Source of the DNA: CAZXCQ01 sp964639275
GTDB lineage: Bacteria > Desulfobacterota > DSM-4660 > Desulfatiglandales > Desulfatiglandaceae
DNA: 40,654 nt
Direction of reading: 5' to 3'
NCBI GenBank assembly: GCA_964639275.1
Contig: CAZXCQ010000011.1
Coordinates: 1 to 40,654 of the forward strand
Positions 1-7,847 of the stretch are shown here, one piece after another; position 1 is the first letter of the stretch; each line of letters starts with the position of its first letter. Made by a program: the position numbers and the translations under genes. Under the pieces are notes generated by a model that had not been told where the DNA came from, made no database searches, and saw only the letters and a list, made by a program, of their open reading frames with translations.

Positions 1-1
1 C

Positions 2-790
2 CTCACGGGGTTTACCGGCAACGTAAACTTTGGGCATGCCCTTTTTATTGGGGGGGCGGGGTTTGCCGGTGCACTCTTGAATTTGCACCTCGGCTGGGGG
101 CACTGGCTGACACTCCCGATTGGGGGACTCATAGCGGCATTCTGCGGGTTGGTGGTCGGTTCATTCACCCTGCGGCTCAGGGGTCCTTATTTTGCAGCCG
201 TGACCTTCTGTTTCGCCGCCTTACTCTATAAATGGATTATGATCAGATACGAAATCTTCGGTGGGGAGGAAGGGTTGTCGGGTATCGACTGGCTCTCGGA
301 AACAGCCCTGGGGAATTACTACTTCTCGGGGATCCTAATGATTGCGGTCATATTCTTTCTCTATCTCCTGTCAAAGTCCTCTTTTGGTCTGATCCTGAGA
401 TCTATCGGGGAGAACGAGATGGCCAGCGAGGGTTCGGGTATCAACACCACGTTCTATAAGATCGTCGCATTTATGATCAGTGCGTTTGTCGCCGGGGTGG
501 CTGGGGCGATGTATGGCCACGCACAGATGCACGTGGGACCGGAGATGGCCCATGACTCCCTGTCGGGCCTGGTGATCATTATGGCTGTGGTAGGCGGCAT
601 GGGGAGCATCATTGGACCGATCATCGGGGCATATCTCCTTACACTGGCCAATGAGTCTCTCAGGTTTCTGGGGGAGTTTCGCCTCTTGATTTACAGCGGT
701 GCCGTGGTTGCAATCATCCTGTTCGCCCCGAAGGGCCTGCTGGATATCTTTGCCCGCGGATTTCGTCGCATTGCGGGCCAGGGAAAATAG
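2..790 (+). CDS. livM: Branched-chain amino acid ABC transporter permease LivM (5' end outside window)
   Basis: Inner-membrane permease of a Liv-type (HAAT family) ABC importer for branched-chain or related amino acids. The reading frame is open from base 2 and begins inside the family hallmark (TGFTGNVNFGHALFIGGAGF), so the N-terminal transmembrane helices lie left of the window. Several hydrophobic segments follow, and the C-terminal part has the GGMGSIIGPIIGAYLL motif typical of LivM/LivH permeases. livG starts 39 bases downstream, which supports one operon. LivM is preferred over LivH because of the length and the position directly before livG. Confidence 0.9.
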   Translation, partial: LTGFTGNVNFGHALFIGGAGFAGALLNLHLGWGHWLTLPIGGLIAAFCGLVVGSFTLRLRGPYFAAVTFCFAALLYKWIMIRYEIFGGEEGLSGIDWLSETALGNYYFSGILMIAVIFFLYLLSKSSFGLILRSIGENEMASEGSGINTTFYKIVAFMISAFVAGVAGAMYGHAQMHVGPEMAHDSLSGLVIIMAVVGGMGSIIGPIIGAYLLTLANESLRFLGEFRLLIYSGAVVAIILFAPKGLLDIFARGFRRIAGQGK

Positions 791-829
791 ACGATACCGT
801 CAAGCACGGGGATTTAGGGGAGTCTTGGC

Positions 830-1567
830 ATGGAAACCATCCTTGAAATCAAGGAACTGAGCAAGGCCTTTGGCGGGATCCAGGCATTGAGCAATTTTGA
901 CATGGAGGTCCGTCAAAGGAATCTGATCGGTCTGATAGGACCCAACGGGGCAGGAAAGACGACCATTTTCAATCTGATCACCGGATTTATCAAACCGGAC
1001 TCAGGGGATGTCTGGCTAAAGGGGGAAAAAACGACCCACCTGAAACCATTTCAGATTGTGAACCGAGGTATGTCGAGGACCTTTCAACTGGTGGACCTGT
1101 TCAAGGAGATGACGGTCCTAGAAAACGTGATGGTCCCCTGTTTTTCTCATCGGGCCAGAGAGCGAAGGCCCGATGGCAAAAAGCCCTGGAAGGTTGCCAT
1201 TGAATTCCTGGAAGAAATCGGCATGGCAGATCGTTTCAACGAGCTGGCAAAAAACCTTCCATTTGGTGAATTACGGTTGCTCGATATTGCCCGTGCCATG
1301 GCAACCGAACCTGATATTCTCCTTCTGGATGAACCCTTTTCAGGACTTGATGCGGAGGATGCTGCAGTCCTCTCACAGGCCATCCAGCGGATGCACGAAA
1401 AAGGCCAGACCATGATCATTATCGAACACCGCCTCAGGGACCTCCTGAAGCTGGTGGAAAGCGTGGTGGCCATCGTCTTTGGGCAAAAGATCGCTGAGGG
1501 CACACCCGACGAGATCATGAACAATGAGAGAGTGGTCAATGCCTACCTGGGAGAAAGGAGACAGTAA
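830..1567 (+). CDS. livG: Branched-chain amino acid ABC transporter ATPase LivG
   Basis: Cytoplasmic ATPase subunit that powers the Liv importer together with LivF. Walker A GPNGAGKT is at residues 37-44, Walker B is ILLLDEPFSGL, and the H-loop histidine is in IIIEHRL. The ABC signature is degenerate (LPFGELRLLDIARAMA rather than LSGGQ), a divergence often seen in LivG. The length of 245 aa is slightly short for the family. AGGGGAG lies 8 bases before the ATG. The gene is followed at once by livF. Confidence 0.93.
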   Translation: METILEIKELSKAFGGIQALSNFDMEVRQRNLIGLIGPNGAGKTTIFNLITGFIKPDSGDVWLKGEKTTHLKPFQIVNRGMSRTFQLVDLFKEMTVLENVMVPCFSHRARERRPDGKKPWKVAIEFLEEIGMADRFNELAKNLPFGELRLLDIARAMATEPDILLLDEPFSGLDAEDAAVLSQAIQRMHEKGQTMIIIEHRLRDLLKLVESVVAIVFGQKIAEGTPDEIMNNERVVNAYLGERRQ

Positions 1568-1568
1568 A

Positions 1569-2279
1569 TTGTATCTTCTGGAGGTAAAGGACATCCGGGT
1601 CCTTTATGGAAAGGCCATCGCCTTAAACGGTTTGAGTATTCGGCTGAACTCCCAGGAACTGGTTGGGGTGATCGGCCCCAACGGAGCCGGAAAGACAACC
1701 CTCTTGAGGGCCATCTCGGCCGTGGTCCCGGTGCAAGGGGAGATCCTGTTCAATGGAGAAAGGATAGATCATCGAAAACCCCACGAGATCATCCGCATGG
1801 GGGTCATCCACTGCCCGGAAAGAAGACAGCTTTTTGCCGAGTTTACCGTTTCCGAAAACCTGGAGATGGGGGCGTTTCTGAGAAATGACAAGGAAGAGAT
1901 CCAAAGGGATCTGGATCATGTATATCACCTGTTTCCCGTCCTAAAGGTACGTCACTCCCAGGTCTCCGGGACCCTCAGCGGTGGGGAGCAGCAGATGCTC
2001 GCCATCGGAAGATCCCTCATGGGCAGACCCCGGCTGTTTATGATGGACGAACCCGCTATGGGGCTATCTCCGATGGTGAAGAACGACCTCGCTGATAGCA
2101 TCGTGGATATCTGGAAATCTGGTATCACCATTCTGCTGGTTGAGCAGGATGCCACCCTCGCCCTGGAGTTGACCCAGAGGGTCTATATCCTGGAACATGG
2201 CAGGATCGGTATGGAAGGGGCGAGCAAGGAACTCAGGGACAACGAGGAAGTCAAACGTGTCTATTTCCAGTTGGCCTGA
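1569..2279 (+). CDS. livF: Branched-chain amino acid ABC transporter ATPase LivF
   Basis: Second ATPase of the Liv importer (236 aa). Walker A is GPNGAGKTT, the signature is LSGGEQQMLAIGRSL, and Walker B is LFMMDEPAMGL. The H-loop position reads VEQD, the glutamine form usual in LivF. An in-frame ATG at 1524 lies inside livG and lacks a ribosome site. I choose TTG 1569 because AAGGAG ends 8 bases before it and the protein then begins YLLEVKDIRVLYG, where the family normally starts. Only one base separates it from the livG stop. Confidence 0.9.
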   Translation: MYLLEVKDIRVLYGKAIALNGLSIRLNSQELVGVIGPNGAGKTTLLRAISAVVPVQGEILFNGERIDHRKPHEIIRMGVIHCPERRQLFAEFTVSENLEMGAFLRNDKEEIQRDLDHVYHLFPVLKVRHSQVSGTLSGGEQQMLAIGRSLMGRPRLFMMDEPAMGLSPMVKNDLADSIVDIWKSGITILLVEQDATLALELTQRVYILEHGRIGMEGASKELRDNEEVKRVYFQLA

Positions 2280-2463
2280 TGGGGTCTTCTCCATGACGAC
2301 AAATGCGGGCAACGGCATAAACCAATGCGACCTTGCGTGCATAGGTCTCGCGTTTTCAGGAAGAGGATTGGTGATTGGCGATTGAAAAACAATTGGATGA
2401 CCAGCTCACGACGATGAATGACAACCTGAAACCTGAAACCTCATTACGCAAAGGAGGATTGAA
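2280..2463. other. Gap between livF and E1-alpha gene
   Basis: A 184-base non-coding gap with short direct repeats (GATTGGTGATTGGCGATTG and AACCTGAAACCTGAAACC) and the ribosome site of the E1-alpha gene at its end. I see no convincing promoter pair or terminator. A shorter TTTCAGGTTTTAG match near 7056 suggests the second repeat is dispersed low-complexity sequence. Confidence 0.5.
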
Positions 2464-3435
2464 ATGAATCCCCAGAGCGAACTCAAGCTCCAGATGTATC
2501 AAACCATGTTGCGGATCAGACGATTTGAAGAGAAGCTCGTCGAATTGAAGGCACACGCTGCCATCCCGGGGCTGCTTCATCTTTATATAGGCGAGGAGGC
2601 AACAGCCACGGGAGTTTGTGCGGCCCTCCGGCCAAACGACTTCATCACGAGTACCCACAGGGGACACGGGCATTGTATCGCCAAAGGGGGAAAAATTTCG
2701 CGGATGATGGCCGAGCTCTTTGGTCGTATCCCGGGCTATTGTAACGGTAAAGGCGGTTCTATGCATATCGCTGATCTCAAACTCGGGATTTTGGGGGCAA
2801 ACGGCATCGTCGGTGCGGGAATGCCCATAGCCGGGGGGGCGGGTCTTTCTATCAAGATGCGAGGGATGGATCAGGTGGTGGCCTGTTTTTTTGGAGACGG
2901 CGCCGCCAACCAGGGGGCCTTCCATGAGAGCCTAAATATGGCGGCCCTCTGGAAGTTACCCGTCATATATGTATGTGAAAACAATCAGTATGCCATCTCG
3001 GTCGCCCAGGGCAGGAGTACCCCGATCCGAGATGTCTACCTGAGAAAAGATGCCTATGGCATGCAGGGCTGCATGGTAGACGGTAATGACGTCATGGCGG
3101 TTTACGAGGCAGCGGAGGCTGCGGCCCAAAGGGCCAGAAATGGGGAAGGCCCTACCCTCCTGGAGTGTAAGACCTACCGCTGGCGTGGTCATTATGAGGG
3201 AGAAGCGGACCGGACCTACACGTACCGCAGTGCCGAGGAAATAGAAGCGTGGAAAAAGAAATGTCCGATAGAGCGGTTTCGCAGACGGTTGCTGGAAGAA
3301 GAGACCTTTTTGCCGGAGGACTTTGACCGGATCGATCTTGAAATCAAACAGGAAATCGAAGCGGCGATTCGATTCGCAAAGGACAGTCCGTTTCCAGACC
3401 CTGAAGACGCCCTGAAAGGCCTGTATGCCGCGTAG
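2464..3435 (+). CDS. acoA: 2-oxoacid/acetoin dehydrogenase E1 component, alpha subunit
   Basis: Thiamine-diphosphate-dependent E1 alpha subunit of the AcoA/PdhA family; with the beta subunit it decarboxylates or cleaves the substrate and acylates the E2 lipoyl arm. The TPP/Mg motif starts GDGAANQG at residues 144-151 and ends at NN 173-174. STHRGHGH (63-70) and the YRWRGHYEGEAD loop are also family features. The length of 323 aa is normal for the AcoA type. GGAGG sits 6 bases before the ATG. Substrate (acetoin, pyruvate or branched-chain 2-oxoacid) cannot be fixed from sequence alone, so the symbol is tentative. Confidence 0.85.
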   Translation: MNPQSELKLQMYQTMLRIRRFEEKLVELKAHAAIPGLLHLYIGEEATATGVCAALRPNDFITSTHRGHGHCIAKGGKISRMMAELFGRIPGYCNGKGGSMHIADLKLGILGANGIVGAGMPIAGGAGLSIKMRGMDQVVACFFGDGAANQGAFHESLNMAALWKLPVIYVCENNQYAISVAQGRSTPIRDVYLRKDAYGMQGCMVDGNDVMAVYEAAEAAAQRARNGEGPTLLECKTYRWRGHYEGEADRTYTYRSAEEIEAWKKKCPIERFRRRLLEEETFLPEDFDRIDLEIKQEIEAAIRFAKDSPFPDPEDALKGLYAA

Positions 3436-3449
3436 AGGAGGATAGCCCC

Positions 3450-4427
3450 ATGAGAGAAATCACATTTGCAGATGCCCTGATCGAGGCCCTTACCGAAGAG
3501 ATGCGTCGAGATGAGCGGGTCTTTATTATGGGCGAGGATGTGGGCCGATTTGGCATGATATATGTGGCCAGACCTCAGTTGTGGAAGGAATTCGGGGATG
3601 AGCGTGTGAGGGACACACCCATCTCGGAGAATGCCATCGTGGGGTTTGCCCTCGGGGCAGCCATAACCGGCATGCGGCCGGTCGCCGACATCATGTTCTG
3701 TGACCTGATGGCCGTTGCCATGGATCAAATCGTCAACCAGGCAGCCAAGGTCCGTTACATGTTCGGCGGAGATATCAAGGTGCCGCTTGTCATCCATTCA
3801 TCTCTTGGGGGACTGCGAAATGCGGCGGCCCAGCATTCTCAGAGTCTTGAGTCATGGTTTACCCACGTCCCCGGTCTAAAGGTTGTTTTGCCATCAACGC
3901 CATCGGATGCCAAAGGGATGCTCAAGACCGCCATACGAGATGATAACCCCGTCCTTTTTTTTGGCCATCAACAACTGATGCCTTTCAAAGGCCCTGTCCC
4001 GGAGGGAGAGGCCCTGATCCCTTTTGGGGTGGCCGAAATCAGAAAGGAAGGGGAAGACCTGACAGTCGTATCTTATTCACTGATGGTCCACAAGGTCCTT
4101 GCAGCCGCTGAAGAGCTTGAGAAACAGGGCATCCACATTGAGGTGATTGATCTCAGGACACTCAATCCGTGGGACAAAAAGACCGTTCTCAAATCAGTGG
4201 AAAAGACAGGAAGGCTTCTCATCGTCCACCAGGCGACGACCACCAGTGGATTTGGGGCGGAGATCGCCGCCACCATGGCACGGGAAGGATTCGAGTTCCT
4301 GATTGCCCCGATCCATCGCCTTGGGGCACTGGATGTGCCCGTGCCCTTCAGCCCGGAGCTGGAAAAGTTTGTTCTCCCCAACGAAGAAAAGATCATTAGA
4401 GAAGTAATCAGGATGGTGGGGGAATAA
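3450..4427 (+). CDS. acoB: 2-oxoacid/acetoin dehydrogenase E1 component, beta subunit
   Basis: Beta subunit of the heterotetrameric E1 (325 aa, normal length). It starts MREITFADALIEALTEEM and carries the family blocks GEDVGRFG, DTPISENAIVGFALGAA and the C-terminal transketolase-type domain with VIDLRTLNPWD. It lies 14 bases after the alpha gene, with GAGGAGG before the ATG, so the two are translationally close. The stop is followed within 10 bases by a block of repeats that separates it from the E2 gene. Function is inferred from family and context; substrate is not determined. Confidence 0.86.
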   Translation: MREITFADALIEALTEEMRRDERVFIMGEDVGRFGMIYVARPQLWKEFGDERVRDTPISENAIVGFALGAAITGMRPVADIMFCDLMAVAMDQIVNQAAKVRYMFGGDIKVPLVIHSSLGGLRNAAAQHSQSLESWFTHVPGLKVVLPSTPSDAKGMLKTAIRDDNPVLFFGHQQLMPFKGPVPEGEALIPFGVAEIRKEGEDLTVVSYSLMVHKVLAAAEELEKQGIHIEVIDLRTLNPWDKKTVLKSVEKTGRLLIVHQATTTSGFGAEIAATMAREGFEFLIAPIHRLGALDVPVPFSPELEKFVLPNEEKIIREVIRMVGE

Positions 4428-4435
4428 AATGAATC

Positions 4436-4464
4436 GTAACACTTTAGCCCTTTGAAAGCCGGGG
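4436..4464. repeat. 29-bp dispersed repeat R2, copy 1
   Basis: This 29-bp block begins GTAACACTTTAGCC and ends CCGGGG. It matches 7848-7876 at 28 of 29 positions by eye. It begins 9 bases after the E1-beta stop codon. The first five bases (GTAAC) and the GGGG end resemble the outer arm of the 102-bp palindromic element nearby, so it may be a related or decayed end. Its function is unknown. Confidence 0.7.
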
Positions 4465-4491
4465 AATGGGGGTTCCGAACCCCCATACCCC
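4461..4491. other. GC-rich hairpin after E1-beta gene
   Basis: ATGGGGG at 4466-4472 pairs with CCCCCAT at 4480-4486 around a TTCCGAA loop. Flanking GGGG and CCCC extend the stem with one mismatch. No T-tract follows on either strand, so it is not a classical intrinsic terminator. It may stabilise the 3' end of the E1 transcript or be part of the neighbouring repeat. Confidence 0.6.
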
Positions 4492-4524
4492 TGTCCCACT
4501 GCCAATTTTGCAGAAGGCTAAATT

Positions 4525-4626
4525 GTAACATCTCAAAAAACAGGGGGAAAGGTGTGGCATGGGGGTCTTTTTTTCTTCCACATGCCACACCAGTATCGAT
4601 TTATCCCCGGGTTTTTGACAAGTTAC
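4525..4626. mobile_element. 102-bp palindromic MITE-like element, copy A
   Basis: Non-coding imperfect palindrome between the E1-beta and E2 genes. The outer ends are GTAAC (4525-4529) and GTTAC (4622-4626), followed inward by TCAAAAA/TTTTTGA and GGGG/CCCC arms. The inner stem is GGTGTGGCATG (4551-4561) with CATGCCACACC (4581-4591), around a 19-nt T-rich loop. It is flanked by the perfect direct repeat GCTAAATT at 4517-4524 and 4627-4634. Nearly identical sequence occurs at 6212-6313 and, interrupted, at the right edge. No transposase is present, so mobility in trans is inferred. Confidence 0.85.
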
Positions 4627-4678
4627 GCTAAATTGATACGAATCCAAAAAGATCTTGGAGAAAAGGGGCGCTTGCTTA

Positions 4679-6076
4679 ATGGCTACGGAAGTTATCATCC
4701 CCTCGCTGGGCGAAGTCGTCAAAGAGGTCACAATCCTCAAGTGGTTCAAGGCCGAAGGCGATCCGGTTGAAAAAGGGGAGCCCCTACTGGAAGTCGAATC
4801 GGAGAAGGTCACCGTTCAAATCGAATCTCCCGTCTCGGGTATCCTGGGAAAGATCCTTTTCGCCAAGGGCGCAAAGGTTGCTATCACAAAAGTGGTGGCC
4901 ATTATTGTCTCAACCGGAGAGGTCATGCCCGAGCAATATGACGAGCCCCTGGCAAAGACGCCGCAAGAGACCGGTCGGCCTCCCCGCCGGGAGATCCAGG
5001 CCCAGATAGAAAGACCAGACGGTGTTATCAGGGCGGCGCCGGTCGCCCGCAGGCTGGCCCAGGAGCACGGTATTGACCTCGCCCTTATAAGACCGACAGG
5101 GCCCCACGGAACCATTATGAAGAAAGACGTGGAGGAGTACCTGACCTCCTCCCGGGCAAGCCGGCCTGCCCCTGTCCCTGCTTCGTCCGTTTCTGAAAGA
5201 GACCGTATCAAGGCATCCCCCCTGGCGAGGGCAATGGCCAAGGCCTTTGACCTGGACCTGCGAGCGATTCAGGGCACCGGGCGAGGCCGGAGGATTGTAA
5301 AGTCCGACATCCTCAGGGAACTGGAGGAGCGCAAAGCCATTTTGGAAAAAGGCGAGGAGACGGTGCCTGACAAGTTCCCGGGCGCTGCGGCCGTTAAAGA
5401 ACCCATCGAAGACATCCCCATCGAAGGCATCCGGCGGGTCATCTTTGATAATATGGTTCAGAGTCTGAGTCAGACCGCCCAGCTCACCCTGCATACTGAG
5501 GCCTCGGCCGAATCTCTGGTGGCATGGAGAGGGCGTCTTAGCGGAGAGGGGCAAAGGATTTCCTACAATGCCATCCTCATAAAGATTTCAGCCATGGCCC
5601 TCCGTCTTCACCCAAAAATAAACGCCAGCGTGGAAGGCGATACCATCCGTGTGTGGAGACAGATCCATATCGGGTTGGCCGTGGAGGCCAGGGATGGTCT
5701 TATTGTGCCTGTGGTCAGAAATCCTGATATCAAAACCATCCGAGAGATTGATGACGAGATTACAGAACTCCTCCATAAGACACGGGAAAACAGGCTCTCC
5801 CCCGATGACCTGGTAAATGGGACCTTTACCCTGTCAAACCTGGGATTTGCAGATATCGACTATTTCACTCCCATCATCCGGCCACCCGAGAGCGCCATTC
5901 TCGGTGTGGGCCGTATTATCAAAAAGCCTTGCATCAAAGACGACCTTATTGTCCCTGAGGCCCGTATCGGATTGAGCCTGACCTTTGACCACCGGATCAT
6001 CGACGGTGCACCTGCGGCCCGGTTTTTGAATACGATCAAGGAGATGATTGAGGACCCCCTGCTCATGATCAGATGA
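4679..6076 (+). CDS. acoC: Dihydrolipoamide acyltransferase E2 of 2-oxoacid dehydrogenase, two subunit-binding domains
   Basis: E2 core enzyme that moves the acyl group from E1 to CoA through a swinging lipoyl arm. An N-terminal lipoyl domain (1-80) has the modified lysine in ESEKVTV (Lys43). Two peripheral-subunit-binding-like domains follow: residues 117-156 (APVARRLAQEHGIDL..TGPHGTIMKKDV) and 177-216 (ASPLARAMAKAFDLDL..TGRGRRIVKSDI). The catalytic acyltransferase domain runs from about 245 to 465 with DHRIIDG at 437-443. I choose ATG 4679 over TTG 4655 because AAGGGG lies 10 bases before it and MATEVIIPSLGE is the usual start. Substrate is uncertain and the symbol tentative. No E3 gene follows. 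Confidence 0.85.
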   Translation: MATEVIIPSLGEVVKEVTILKWFKAEGDPVEKGEPLLEVESEKVTVQIESPVSGILGKILFAKGAKVAITKVVAIIVSTGEVMPEQYDEPLAKTPQETGRPPRREIQAQIERPDGVIRAAPVARRLAQEHGIDLALIRPTGPHGTIMKKDVEEYLTSSRASRPAPVPASSVSERDRIKASPLARAMAKAFDLDLRAIQGTGRGRRIVKSDILRELEERKAILEKGEETVPDKFPGAAAVKEPIEDIPIEGIRRVIFDNMVQSLSQTAQLTLHTEASAESLVAWRGRLSGEGQRISYNAILIKISAMALRLHPKINASVEGDTIRVWRQIHIGLAVEARDGLIVPVVRNPDIKTIREIDDEITELLHKTRENRLSPDDLVNGTFTLSNLGFADIDYFTPIIRPPESAILGVGRIIKKPCIKDDLIVPEARIGLSLTFDHRIIDGAPAARFLNTIKEMIEDPLLMIR

Positions 6077-6211
6077 GGAGACTACGACACGACTAAGGTG
6101 TGACCCTTGCCGGAGATATGGGCGTCGTGCCACCTGGGCGCAGGGGAGCACCCTCCTGGTGCCGTGATCCATCCGGCGTTGAGGTCCATGGGCGATAGAG
6201 GAGGCTATTTT

Positions 6212-6313
6212 GTAACATCTCAAAGAACAGGGGGAAAGGTGTGGCATGGGGGTCTTTTTTTCTTCCACATGCCACACCACAATCGATCTATCCCCGGGTT
6301 TTTGAGAAGTTAC
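6212..6313. mobile_element. 102-bp palindromic MITE-like element, copy B
   Basis: Second complete copy, differing from copy A at only a handful of positions, mostly in the spacer after the inner stem. The ends are GTAAC (6212-6216) and GTTAC (6309-6313). The flanking direct repeat is GCTATTTT at 6204-6211 and 6314-6321, different from that of copy A, as expected for independent insertions. It sits between the convergent E2 and lipoprotein genes, and the right-hand repeat contains the lipoprotein stop codon. Confidence 0.85.
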
Positions 6314-6314
6314 G

Positions 6315-6950
6315 CTATTTTGCTGTCACGACGATGAGGTCAAAAACAGAAGGCCATGTCAGGGGTTTGAGGATGGTATTGCCTCCGAGACTCGATACCA
6401 GATTCCTCCCCTCCTTTTCGGATCGGGGGGCAAAGTATACTGTATTTTTCTTAAAATTTGAGCGCGGGGCATAACCGATCACCCCTATCTCATAATCCAT
6501 GCGGATAAGCCTCTTTGCCATCTGTTTGGCAGAACTCAAATTGCCGTCCCCGCTGAGCACCTTGATCTTTAGTTTTCGCAGATCCTTTTTTTGCCGGGTC
6601 CCCTCCAGCCTTTCTTTGAGCAGTCTGTTCTCGTCGGTAATTCTCTGGTTTTCTTCTCTTAGATTCTTTAACTGTTCATTGAGGTCCCTGCTCTCACCCT
6701 GCACCTTTGCAATCTCTTTCAGGTTCTCCTTCCTGACCTTTTCATTCTCCCTCTTCAAGATCTCTATTTCCTTTTTCAGGCTTACGTTTTCGAGCCTGAG
6801 CCTGGCCACCTTTTGTGAAACCTGTCCTTTACCGGGCTCTCCCCCCTCTGCCACTCCAGTCGACTCGCCCTTAGAAGACCCCAAGATCCCGCAGCCTTGA
6901 AAAACAGGGGCCACAAGTACGAAAAGGACCAAAAAGTATACTCTAACCAT
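6315..6950 (-). CDS. Coiled-coil lipoprotein with LytR_C-like C-terminal domain
   Basis: Predicted lipoprotein of 211 aa. The N-terminus MVRVYFLVLFVLVAPVFQGC is a signal peptide with a lipobox and lipidated Cys20. Residues about 45-120 form a long charged coiled coil rich in Lys, Glu and Leu. The last 85 residues, from KIKVLSGDGN through GYAPRSNF to the YFAPRS segment, resemble the LytR_C domain found at the end of cell-envelope proteins. ATG 6950 is chosen because GGAGGTGACG immediately precedes it; the frame is open to 7019 but without a good ribosome site. Its role at the envelope is inferred and no specific function is known to me. Confidence 0.75.
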   Translation of the reverse strand: MVRVYFLVLFVLVAPVFQGCGILGSSKGESTGVAEGGEPGKGQVSQKVARLRLENVSLKKEIEILKRENEKVRKENLKEIAKVQGESRDLNEQLKNLREENQRITDENRLLKERLEGTRQKKDLRKLKIKVLSGDGNLSSAKQMAKRLIRMDYEIGVIGYAPRSNFKKNTVYFAPRSEKEGRNLVSSLGGNTILKPLTWPSVFDLIVVTAK

Positions 6951-7067
6951 CGTCACCTCCCTCTTGAAAATCGCGTGATATATCGTTTTTCCCATCAGGC
7001 TATCGGTTATATCTGTCAAAGGGATAGGTCGTCAGAAAAATCACGCTGCGCGGTTAGGTTTCAGGTT

Positions 7068-7763
7068 TTAGCCGGGTTTCCGCTTGATCTTCTGGTAGTA
7101 AGACTCGGACAGGTAAATGGCCGCCAGGGGATTGTGGCCGGTAACCCGATCTTTGACGGCCAAGACCGTCGTGGGCGCGTGGGCATATTTGAAGAACAGC
7201 GAGTCGTGCCCCACACAAAGGCCCAGCAGGACATTGAAATCGGTTCCCATAGAATTAAATAACATGGCCTGGTAAATCGGGTTGCACATGGCTTCATCGG
7301 TGCCCTGACGAACCTTCTCATCGTCTCTGACGCCGATCTCTTCCTTGGGCGTTCTGCCCGCCTTGCAGACCACAGAGGCCACTTCAAATCCGTGGACCCG
7401 AAGAATCTTCTCCACGATGCCGGCCTCTCTGGCCAGGCCAATGCAAAAGGCGAGCCCAAGGAGCTTGTAGCCCATCTTCCGGGAGAACTCACAGACCTCC
7501 ACTATCCGGGTCTTTGTAGGCTGGACTACATAAGGCCGCTGGTCGCGGTTGGCATAACACTCAGCCTCCTGGATGGAACTCTGCCGGGCAAACTCCCTTA
7601 TTTCCCTTTTCCCATATTCATTGTTGGCCGTGACCAGGAGGTCTTTGTCGATCAGGGTGGGGCACCCTTTTGAGCCCAATCCCCTGTCGGAAAAACAGAT
7701 CCTCTTTTTCACCTCTTGTTCACAAGAGGCACAAGACGGCATGGAGACACGCCTATTTCCCAT
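7068..7763 (-). CDS. DUF1847 family cysteine-rich protein
   Basis: A 231-aa protein that I recognise as the DUF1847 family, found mainly in anaerobes and presumed to bind metal. It has an N-terminal cysteine cluster (CASC at residues 11-14, then Cys23 and Cys34), further cysteines in LAFCIGLAREAGI, VVCKAGRTPKE and EAMCNP, and a C-terminal VGHDSLF..H segment. The start at 7763 has AAAGGGG 5 bases upstream; ATG 7742 is an alternative with a poorer site. The frame is open to 7841 without a plausible start there. The molecular function of the family is not known to me. Confidence 0.75.
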   Translation of the reverse strand: MGNRRVSMPSCASCEQEVKKRICFSDRGLGSKGCPTLIDKDLLVTANNEYGKREIREFARQSSIQEAECYANRDQRPYVVQPTKTRIVEVCEFSRKMGYKLLGLAFCIGLAREAGIVEKILRVHGFEVASVVCKAGRTPKEEIGVRDDEKVRQGTDEAMCNPIYQAMLFNSMGTDFNVLLGLCVGHDSLFFKYAHAPTTVLAVKDRVTGHNPLAAIYLSESYYQKIKRKPG

Positions 7764-7847
7764 AAAGACCCCTTTCCAGTTCCCGTTCCAGAGATCGAAT
7801 CGATTCAAAACAAAATGGTGGGTCTCGAAAAGCCGTATCAATCCTTC

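Noticed and set aside
1524..1568. livF starting at ATG 1524, overlapping livG
   Set aside because: No ribosome site precedes it and the added residues do not match the family; TTG 1569 has AAGGAG at ideal spacing.
4461..4491. GC-rich hairpin after E1-beta as an intrinsic terminator
   Set aside because: The stem is strong but neither strand has a T-run directly after it; listed as a hairpin only.
4436..4529. A complete third element from GTAACACTTTAGCC to GGCTAAATTGTAAC
   Set aside because: The ends match 12 of 14 when inverted, but the right end reads GTAAC rather than GTTAC, belongs to copy A, and no target duplication is found.
6951..7067. TTGACA near 7011-7016 as the promoter of the lipoprotein gene
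   Set aside because: No acceptable -10 box lies 16-18 bases downstream; the nearest TATATC is about 31 bases away.
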